A stretch of DNA of 5,710 nt, from positions 1-5,710 of the forward strand of contig JAKIVW010000127.1 in the NCBI GenBank assembly GCA_022750355.1. Direction: 5' to 3'. The notes under the pieces were generated by a model. The model did not search any database, was not told the origin of the DNA, and saw only the letters and a program-made list of their open reading frames with translations. Shown here piece after piece: positions 1 to 4,704 of the stretch. The translations under genes and the position numbers were made by a program. Position 1 is the stretch's first letter. The number at the start of each line of letters is the position of its first letter. The DNA is from Thermoplasmata archaeon (GTDB lineage: Archaea; Thermoplasmatota; Thermoplasmata; Lutacidiplasmatales; UBA184).

Positions 1-54
1 GCTCCACGCCCCATCGGGCCATCTGTGGCGTCGCCCTGGAAGAGCACGGATCAT
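1..54 (-). CDS. Possible 5' end of an unidentified gene leaving the window
   Basis: An ATG at 54 opens a frame of 18 codons (MIRALPGRRHRWPDGAWS) that is still open at the left edge. A good TATA box lies about 87 bases upstream on the same strand (138-145). A GGGGA three bases before the ATG is a weak, close ribosome binding site. Eighteen codons cannot be identified, and in GC-rich DNA such frames arise by chance. It is listed because the promoter position predicts some transcript starting here. Confidence 0.2.
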   Translation of the reverse strand, partial: MIRALPGRRHRWPDGAWS

Positions 55-91
55 GCGTCCCCGGCTCGCCGTGGCGGCGTCGCCGCAACCC

Positions 92-129
92 GACTCCCGA
101 GGGAGAAGGGCGCAACACCGGTGGGAGTC
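92..129. repeat. Inverted repeat GACTCCC / GGGAGTC with alternative short hairpin
   Basis: GACTCCC at 92-98 is the reverse complement of GGGAGTC at 123-129, giving a perfect 7-base stem with a 24-base loop. The left arm can instead pair locally, since CTCCCGAGGGAG at 94-105 folds into a 4-5 base hairpin, so the two folds exclude each other. It lies just downstream of the TATA candidate, where a transcript start would be expected. It may be an operator-like site, a leader structure, or chance in GC-rich DNA. Confidence 0.3.
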
Positions 130-137
130 ACGGTCCA

Positions 138-145
138 TATTTAAC
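138..145 (-). promoter_or_regulatory. Archaeal TATA box candidate
   Basis: Read on the minus strand, the octamer is GTTAAATA, a 7-of-8 match to the archaeal TTTAAATA-type TATA element. It lies in the most AT-rich patch of the window (137-144). No clear purine-rich BRE sits upstream (CGTAGGGGCC). If used, transcription would start about 25 bases downstream, near base 115, and run leftwards into the possible new gene at the left edge. It lies 35 bases past the HAD stop codon, as expected for a new transcription unit. Confidence 0.5.
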
Positions 146-179
146 GGCCCCTACGCGATCTCGAACGGGACGCGCCCGC

Positions 180-911
180 TCACCGCCCCGTTTCGATCTG
201 GTCGATGCAGATTGGGACCTCGAGCAGCGAGGTGATCTCCGGCGGGTCGTCGCCGAATCCCGTGCCCCAGCGATTCAGCCAGACGGAGTGGATCCCCACG
301 CCGGCGGCCGCTTTCGCGTCCGTGAACGCGAGGTCCCCCACGTAGAACGACGCCTCGGGAGCGGCGTGGGCCCGGCGCAGCGCGCGACGGAAGATCTCGG
401 GATCGGGTTTGGCCACTCCTTCGGTCCCCGAGGAGACGATCGTCCCGAAGAATTGGGCGATGTCCCGGCGGATGAGGATCTCGCGGACGTGGTCCTCCCC
501 TCGCGAATTGGAGATGATGGCGAGGTTCCGGCCGTCGGCCGCGAGGTCTTCGAGGCAGCGTCGCGTATCCGAGAAGAGCGGGAGCGGCCGTTCGCTCGCG
601 AGGTAGGCGGAGAGGAATCGCTCCGTGAGAGCGGGCGCCACCGCTCGTTGCGATCCCTGCTCCAGGACCCGGCGCCAAAACTCTTCCAGCGTCGCCCGGG
701 GCGAGCAGTCCGTCGCGCGCAACACGTCGGCGTACGCGTGGGCCAGGTCGTCGGGAGGGATGTCGAGCCCCAAGCGCAGCGCCTCTTCGGTCCAGCCGAG
801 GATGTCCCGCTCGTCCACGAGCGTGCCGCCGAGGTCGAAAAACACGGTGGTGATGTGGGGCCGAGGCGGGGACGTGGTCTCCTTCGGCTCGCTCGTTCTG
901 GCCGGGGTCAC
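180..911 (-). CDS. HAD-superfamily (haloacid dehalogenase-like) hydrolase with DxG motif I
   Basis: A 243-residue hydrolase of the HAD superfamily, probably cytoplasmic and acting on a small phosphorylated metabolite that the sequence does not reveal. Motif I is VFFDLGGTLVD (23-33), with Asp26 as the expected nucleophile. Motif II is AIISNS (131-136), motif III is the lysine in GVAKPDPEIF (Lys168), and motif IV is YVGDLAFTDAKAAAGVG (190-206), with Asp193 and Asp198 for magnesium. An alpha-helical cap of subfamily I type lies between motifs I and II, around residues 35-115. The second motif-I Asp, the usual acid/base in phosphatases, is Gly28. The start is GTG at 911: an in-frame stop at 915-917 rules out anything earlier, and GGCGGTGA just upstream matches the Shine-Dalgarno consensus in 7 of 8 bases. 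It is 177 bases from the propeller gene, so it may be separately transcribed. Confidence 0.9.
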   Translation of the reverse strand: MTPARTSEPKETTSPPRPHITTVFFDLGGTLVDERDILGWTEEALRLGLDIPPDDLAHAYADVLRATDCSPRATLEEFWRRVLEQGSQRAVAPALTERFLSAYLASERPLPLFSDTRRCLEDLAADGRNLAIISNSRGEDHVREILIRRDIAQFFGTIVSSGTEGVAKPDPEIFRRALRRAHAAPEASFYVGDLAFTDAKAAAGVGIHSVWLNRWGTGFGDDPPEITSLLEVPICIDQIETGR

Positions 912-1088
912 GATTCACCGCCGGGCGGCGTACCCCTCTTCGCGAGGTCGCCCCCTGTCGGGAATTCCTCGCGCCGGTGATAACCCTGACGGGTTCGAGC
1001 TCGCGTTGCCCCTCGCTCCGCCCGCGCGCCGGGGGCCGACGCGGCGGCGCGAGCGCGGAGTCGCCGGGCCCGGCCCTCGGGGGTGAGC
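912..1088. other. Spacer between propeller gene and HAD gene
   Basis: These 177 bases hold no gene I can support. They contain a perfect 12-base palindrome GCCGGGCCCGGC at 1063-1074, shortly after the propeller stop. They also contain a 7-base inverted repeat CGCGAGG / CCTCGCG (941-947 and 967-973), upstream of the HAD start. No T-rich terminator is visible on the coding strand. The nearest thing to a TATA box is GGTTATCA around 977-984 on the minus strand, which is weak. Confidence 0.5.
914..921 (-). promoter_or_regulatory. Ribosome binding site deciding the GTG start of the HAD gene
   Basis: On the minus strand GGCGGTGA precedes the GTG at 911 by two bases, so its GGCGG core is six bases away. 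It matches GGAGGTGA in 7 of 8 positions, and its last three bases are the in-frame stop that excludes an earlier start. It supports the GTG over any downstream codon. Confidence 0.6.
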
Positions 1089-2225
1089 TCAGTCGGAGGG
1101 CGGATTGGCGACGTTCACCGAGTGGATCCCCGGGAATCCGAACGGGACGAGCTTCCAACTCTTCCCGGCGTTCGGGCTGACGAACAGCTGTCCCGTGGTG
1201 GTACCGACGTAGATCCCGGCCGGGTCGAGGGTGTCGGTCGTGATCCCTTCTCGTTGCACCCCAAAGTTGCCGGGAAACGCCGTGGGAGAGAGGAGCTTCT
1301 TCCACGTGCGGCTCTTGTCGTTCCACTCGTGCACCTGGAAGTGGCCCTCTCCCGTCGTCCGGGCCATGCCGCCCAGCCGGACGAAGTAGGCTCGGCCGGG
1401 AGCCGAAGCGGGGGAGGCGACACCGAATCCGAAGTCGTCCCCGAGCGGTTTCCCGATCCGGACCCACTTGTCCATCCGGTTGTGCGAGACGTACATCCCG
1501 CCGTGGTCCTGCCGATAGAACGTATCCGGGTCCGCCGCGTCCATCGCCACATGATGGACGCACTGGCCGGTCTCGGGGAACTTGTTCGGGAGGAACGGGG
1601 TTTCGACGCCCTTGTTCGTCGGTTTCCAACTCTCGCCGCCGTCGTCCGATCGGAACGTTCCCACCGCGGACAGTCCGACGTACAGGCGTCGGGCATCCCG
1701 CGGGTCGACGAGGATGGTGTGGAGGCAGGCGCCGCCGGCGCCGGGCGACCAGTCCTTCTTCGCCGGGTGATTGTTGATGGCGTCGATCGGGTCCCAGGTC
1801 TTTCCGAGGTCCGAGCTCCGGAACACGACGTGCGGGTCGGCGCCGAGGTAGAGGGTGTTCGGCTCGCTCGCGAGTCCGGGCTCGATGCGCCACATATTGT
1901 TGAGGACCCGCTTCACGGGATTCCCGGGATCGGGCTCCCCCGACTCGGGCTTGCGGTCCTTCTGGAGCGGGGTCATGGGCGTGCCGGTCTCCTTCCAGCC
2001 CTTGCCCCAGTTCCGGGACCGCCAGAGCGTCGGACCGAAGAACCAGCTGTTCACCGCGGCATAGACATCGCCGGGATGGCGAGGGTCGGCGGCCACGTGA
2101 TACACCTCGGACCCCTCATGGGAAACGGGGCCGACCTTCCACTTCGTGCGCCGCTTGTCCCCTTCGACCACATAGGCACCCTTCCGCGTCCCCACCAGGA
2201 TCCGTACTTTTCCGTCCTTCGGCAT
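1089..2225 (-). CDS. Intracellular Asp-box (BNR/WD40-YVTN-like) beta-propeller protein, sialidase-fold, function unknown
   Basis: A 378-residue protein made of repeated Asp-box motifs (S-x-D-x-G-x-x-W). SRNWGKGW is at 70-77, SSDLGKTW at 137-144, SDDGGESW at 193-200 and SPNAGKSW at 350-357; SHNRMDKW at 247-254 is a worn copy and WNDKSRTW (301-308) a possible sixth. Each sits at a turn of a propeller blade, and blades are marked by xLYVG or xIYVG strands (TLYLG, RLYVG, GIYVG). Database labels of the exo-alpha-sialidase or glycosyl hydrolase BNR type are likely. However, I see neither the FRIP-type motif nor a recognisable arginine triad, so sialidase activity should not be assumed. The N-terminus (MPKDGKVRILVGTRKG) enters directly into a blade with no signal peptide, implying a cytoplasmic protein. 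CLHT (167-170) and CVHH (222-225) are two Cys/His spots. The ATG at 2225 has GGAG four bases upstream; a GTG at 2249 is an alternative overlapping the upstream gene. Confidence 0.9.
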   Translation of the reverse strand: MPKDGKVRILVGTRKGAYVVEGDKRRTKWKVGPVSHEGSEVYHVAADPRHPGDVYAAVNSWFFGPTLWRSRNWGKGWKETGTPMTPLQKDRKPESGEPDPGNPVKRVLNNMWRIEPGLASEPNTLYLGADPHVVFRSSDLGKTWDPIDAINNHPAKKDWSPGAGGACLHTILVDPRDARRLYVGLSAVGTFRSDDGGESWKPTNKGVETPFLPNKFPETGQCVHHVAMDAADPDTFYRQDHGGMYVSHNRMDKWVRIGKPLGDDFGFGVASPASAPGRAYFVRLGGMARTTGEGHFQVHEWNDKSRTWKKLLSPTAFPGNFGVQREGITTDTLDPAGIYVGTTTGQLFVSPNAGKSWKLVPFGFPGIHSVNVANPPSD

Positions 2226-2241
2226 GTTGCTCCGGTCCCCC

Positions 2242-2511
2242 CTATCCACCCGCTATGGAATGGAGGATATCTATGGTTCGGGCCCCGACGAGGGAGGTGG
2301 CGACCCCCGTCGTCCCGCTGACGTCGGTCCCGTCGACGAACACCCGGACGTACTTGCGGAGCGTGCCGGACTCGTCTCGGAGCTTGAACCGGAGCCGGGG
2401 GTAGCGCGCGTCGAGCGCGTCGAGGAGGTGTTCGACCGAATCCGCCTCGACCTTCTCGTGACTTCGGGGGCCGAACCCCCGCAGCCAGCTATCCAGGTGG
2501 ACTTCGAGCAT
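2242..2511 (-). CDS. MoaD/ThiS-family ubiquitin-like beta-grasp protein (SAMP-like) with C-terminal Gly-Gly
   Basis: An 89-residue protein that begins MLEVHLDSWLRGF and ends HSIAGG. The size, the beta-grasp pattern (strand, loop, helix SVEHLLDALDARYP, then strand KYVRVFVDGTDV), the KLRDESGTLRKYV segment and the terminal AGG all point to the MoaD/ThiS superfamily. Known members are activated at the terminal glycine by an E1-like enzyme (MoeB, ThiF or UbaA type). They then carry sulfur as a thiocarboxylate for molybdopterin, thiamine or tRNA thiolation, and archaeal SAMPs can be conjugated to proteins. No E1-like or MoaE gene is in the window, so the pathway is open. The ATG at 2511 is the only sensible start: the frame is open further upstream but lacks methionine and looks non-coding. 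No Shine-Dalgarno sequence precedes it. The propeller gene follows after 16 bases, suggesting one transcript and a shared task. Superfamily assignment is strong; the subfamily is not resolved. Confidence 0.87.
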   Translation of the reverse strand: MLEVHLDSWLRGFGPRSHEKVEADSVEHLLDALDARYPRLRFKLRDESGTLRKYVRVFVDGTDVSGTTGVATSLVGARTIDILHSIAGG

Positions 2512-2594
2512 CGGAAACGCGGGAGCGCCGAAGAAACCGGAGGTTTTGAAGGGTCCGAGGGGGCCGGGCCCGTCCTTCGAAGGGTCGCGGGCGC
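2512..2594 (-). promoter_or_regulatory. nusA to ubiquitin-like gene spacer with weak TATA-like element
   Basis: This 83-base spacer is the longest gap since the right edge of the window. It holds a perfect palindrome CCTTCGAAGG (2574-2583), a GCCGGGCCCG stretch (2563-2572), and on the minus strand TTCAAAAC (2543-2550) about 35 bases before the ATG. The last could act as a weak TATA box for a short-leader transcript of the ubiquitin-like/propeller pair, which would fit the missing ribosome binding site. No poly-T terminator for nusA is visible, so read-through from the polymerase operon is equally possible. Confidence 0.3.
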
Positions 2595-3020
2595 TTACGC
2601 GACGCTCACGCTGCCGACGTCGGTGTGGCGGACGAGGATCGCGCGGGCCACCTTGAGATTCTTGCCGGCCTTCCCGATCGCCCGTGCCTTCCACGCCGGG
2701 TCGACCGTCACCGTCGCGTGACGACCCTTCCCTTTCGGGACGAGGTCGACGTGTTTGGGGCTGTACCAGTAGAAGATGTTCTTCACCAGCGTTTCGGGGT
2801 CGTCCGAGTATTCGACCACCTGGATCTCCTTCTTGAGCATCCCTTTGAGACGGTCGACCAGGACCCCCCCCGGGCCCACGGCCTTGTGGACCTCCCCGGG
2901 ATAGACCAGGAAAACGAGCTTGTCCTCCGCGTGCAGGCAATCCTTGACCCGCGCTCCGGTCCGCTCTTCGAACAGCCGGATGTAGCCGAGCGTTTCGGTG
3001 TCGAGGGAGATCTCGGCCAT
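2595..3020 (-). CDS. nusA: Archaeal transcription elongation/termination factor NusA (two KH domains)
   Basis: A 141-residue protein, the usual length of archaeal NusA, which consists only of the two RNA-binding KH domains and lacks the N-terminal polymerase-binding and S1 domains of bacterial NusA. KH1 covers roughly residues 5-70 with the GxxG loop GPGG at 49-52. KH2 covers roughly 75-140 with GKAG at 116-119, inside the typical DPAWKARAIGKAGKNLKVAR segment. Family-typical openings are LGYIRLFEERTGARVKDC near the N-terminus and VVEYSDDPETLVKNIF in the middle. The ATG at 3020 gives the expected MAEI start. An upstream in-frame start at 3098 would overlap rpl30e by 56 bases and add a low-complexity Arg/Ser stretch, so it was discarded. 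The gene is 22 bases after rpl30e. No good Shine-Dalgarno sequence is visible, so it may depend on coupling. It is the last recognisable member of the polymerase operon here. Confidence 0.96.
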   Translation of the reverse strand: MAEISLDTETLGYIRLFEERTGARVKDCLHAEDKLVFLVYPGEVHKAVGPGGVLVDRLKGMLKKEIQVVEYSDDPETLVKNIFYWYSPKHVDLVPKGKGRHATVTVDPAWKARAIGKAGKNLKVARAILVRHTDVGSVSVA

Positions 3021-3042
3021 GGGAGAAAGGGTTCGCCCGCCC

Positions 3043-3330
3043 TTACGTTTCGAGCGAGAGGATCGCGCTCGAACCGGCGTCCAGGATCGCCATCGCACTG
3101 ATGGGGAAGGGCCGGCCGCACGCCTGACCGAGCTCGACGGCGGTGCCTTCGTAGTGGTAGATCGGGATCTTTCCGAACACCCGGTCGGCCTTCAGCTTCT
3201 CGTCGGGGCAGCTCTTCGAGATGATGAGGAGCTTGGCCTTCTTTCCCTGGGCGGCCTCCAGCGTTTCGTGGACGCCGAGCTTGACCTTGCCGGTCTCGAG
3301 GGCGACCTTGAGGGCGTGCGCGAGGTCCAT
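3043..3330 (-). CDS. rpl30e: Large-subunit ribosomal protein eL30 (L30e)
   Basis: A 95-residue protein of the L7Ae/L30e/S12e fold family, which binds kink-turn RNA in the large ribosomal subunit; about 95-105 residues is normal. Diagnostic stretches are KLGVHETLEAAQGKKAKLLI (residues 17-36), the SKSCPDEKLK turn (39-48), and YHYEGTAVELGQACGRPFP (58-76), which matches the family's EGTSVELG-CGKPFP signature. The segment AMAILDAGSSAIL closes the fold. Its place between rpoA2 and nusA is the standard archaeal position, which separates it from the paralogue L7Ae. It starts one base after the rpoA2 stop and has a perfect GGAGG six bases before its ATG (minus strand, 3337-3341). Translation is therefore very likely coupled to that of rpoA2. 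Confidence 0.96.
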   Translation of the reverse strand: MDLAHALKVALETGKVKLGVHETLEAAQGKKAKLLIISKSCPDEKLKADRVFGKIPIYHYEGTAVELGQACGRPFPISAMAILDAGSSAILSLET

Positions 3331-3331
3331 C

Positions 3332-4699
3332 TCAGGCCTCCGGGACCATCGGCTCGAGTTCGTCCGCCGCCGGGACCGACGGGGGCTCCGGGGTCGGAGG
3401 GGCGGGCGCCCGCTTGGGGAGCGCGCCCGGGATGGGGCGGTAGACCAGGTTGACGGCCCCGGTGCCGAGCGTGATCGGTTGGCCGACGATGATGTTCTCG
3501 GCGACGCCCTTCAGCTCGTCGACCTCGCCGATGATCGCGGCGCGGAGCAGGTGGGCGGCGGTGATCTCGAAGGCGGCCCGGGCGAGCACGCTCGTCTTCT
3601 TTCCCGAGATCCCGTGCCGACCGATGGCGCGGATGTCGCCCTCGTTCGTCATCACGTCGGCGACGAGCATGAGATGCCGGATGTCCACGCCCAACCCCTG
3701 CTCGGCGAGCGTCCGGTTGGTCTCGTGGATGAGCGCGGCGCGGGCGGCCTCGACCCCATACACGCGGTAGATCTCGAAGACGGAGTTGGTCGTCGTACGG
3801 ACCCCGTCGACGCCGGGGATCTCGAGGACCCCGTCCAGGTTCGACCCCTCCGTGTAGATCACGTACTCGTCCTTCTCGCGTCGAATGAGCGCGCGGCGAA
3901 TGCCGATGACGCCCTTGATCCGGATCGCGGCCGACTCCTCGCTCGCGATCAGGAGCTTCTTGAACGGCATCTCCTCGACCAGCTCTTCCCGCCGGGACTT
4001 CGTCTTCGCGCCCGAGGTTCCGGCTTCCTTCAGGTGAATTTCGAACGGACGGGTCTCGCCGCTTCCGGAGCCGGGACGGATCTCGAACAGACGGAGGTCC
4101 AGGTTCTCGGTGAGGGCGGTCTCGATCTCGGAGCGTTTGACGCCCCGCTTGGACATGAGCGCCGCCTGCGGGGAGACGACGACCTTCAGGTCCTCGACCA
4201 CGGTCCCGATCGCCGCGACGTCCGGGACGGTCGTCACCTCGATGAGCAGACCGATCTCCTCGACGGCGTCCCGGTCCCCGCGCAACTTCTTGTCGACGTG
4301 GACCGTCATCATCGGGGTCGAAGGGACGCGACGGGCGTCGACCAGTTCGATGAGTCGCGGGAGGCCGAGCGTGACGTTCATCTCGGCGACCCCGGCGTAG
4401 TGGAACGTCCGCAGCGTCATCTGCGTTCCCGGCTCGCCGATCGACTGGGCTGCGATGACCCCCACCGACTCGTGGGCGTCGACCTGGGCGTGACCGAACC
4501 GCCGCGCGACCTCGCGGAGGATCTTGGACGTGTCGGACGGCGAGAGGCGCAGGCTCTGGACCTTGGTCTTCAGACCTTCGATGAGCGCCGGGGGGAGCGT
4601 GACGTGCTCCTGCCGGGCCGCGTCCAGGATCCGTTGGACCATGTCCTTCGGGGGCGACTTCGCGGCGACCTTGGGCGCACTCTTCTTCTCTGCGGGCAT
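3332..4699 (-). CDS. rpoA2: DNA-directed RNA polymerase subunit A'' (RpoA2)
   Basis: This encodes the C-terminal half of the archaeal polymerase largest subunit, which completes the catalytic centre together with A'. The protein has 455 residues, against roughly 390-400 as I recall for the family. Residues 79-106 hold the trigger-loop segment (VGVIAAQSIGEPGTQMTLRT, then FHYAGVAE), whose Gln, Met, Leu and His residues position the incoming NTP. GLPRLIELVDARR (112-124) follows. The jaw and cleft region fills the middle. Near the C-terminus are GRHGISG (360-366) and GQPITLGTGAVNLVY (406-420), as expected in this family. Extra length is at both ends: about 18 N-terminal residues with five Lys, and a tail (423-455) with 11 Pro. 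The ATG at 4699 is chosen because a strong GGAGGGGAG-type ribosome binding site lies just upstream inside the end of rpoA1. The stop TGA is one base before the rpl30e ATG (TGAGATG). Confidence 0.98.
   Translation of the reverse strand: MPAEKKSAPKVAAKSPPKDMVQRILDAARQEHVTLPPALIEGLKTKVQSLRLSPSDTSKILREVARRFGHAQVDAHESVGVIAAQSIGEPGTQMTLRTFHYAGVAEMNVTLGLPRLIELVDARRVPSTPMMTVHVDKKLRGDRDAVEEIGLLIEVTTVPDVAAIGTVVEDLKVVVSPQAALMSKRGVKRSEIETALTENLDLRLFEIRPGSGSGETRPFEIHLKEAGTSGAKTKSRREELVEEMPFKKLLIASEESAAIRIKGVIGIRRALIRREKDEYVIYTEGSNLDGVLEIPGVDGVRTTTNSVFEIYRVYGVEAARAALIHETNRTLAEQGLGVDIRHLMLVADVMTNEGDIRAIGRHGISGKKTSVLARAAFEITAAHLLRAAIIGEVDELKGVAENIIVGQPITLGTGAVNLVYRPIPGALPKRAPAPPTPEPPSVPAADELEPMVPEA
3337..3341 (-). 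promoter_or_regulatory. Shine-Dalgarno site of rpl30e inside the rpoA2 coding end
   Basis: A perfect GGAGG on the minus strand lies six bases before the rpl30e ATG and within the last codons of rpoA2. With the TGAGATG junction, it fits ribosomes re-initiating after ending rpoA2. It also shows that this organism uses Shine-Dalgarno initiation inside operons. Confidence 0.8.
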
Positions 4700-4704
4700 C
4701 GAAT

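Noticed and set aside
150..178. GTTCGAGA on the minus strand resembling a tRNA T-loop
   Set aside because: The flanking five-base segments do not pair and no cloverleaf fits around it.
985..1010. GGGTTCGAGCTCG resembling a tRNA T-arm
   Set aside because: The flanking bases do not form a T stem, and no anticodon arm or acceptor stem could be found on either strand.
151..1893. Long minus-strand open frame of 580 codons across the HAD and propeller genes
   Set aside because: It is an out-of-frame shadow rich in Arg, Pro and Gly, with no domain. The overlapping frames carry clear HAD and Asp-box motifs.
1083..2321. Plus-strand open frame of 412 codons opposite the propeller gene
   Set aside because: Mirror-frame artefact of GC-rich coding sequence; no recognisable motif and no plausible ribosome binding context.
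2512..2940. Upstream extension of the ubiquitin-like protein into a 232-residue protein
   Set aside because: The added part overlaps nusA in another frame and is Arg/Gly/Pro-rich junk; the family fold starts exactly at the ATG at 2511.
3021..3098. Longer nusA start at 3098
   Set aside because: It would overlap rpl30e by 56 bases and add a low-complexity basic stretch; archaeal NusA starts at the MAEI-like position.
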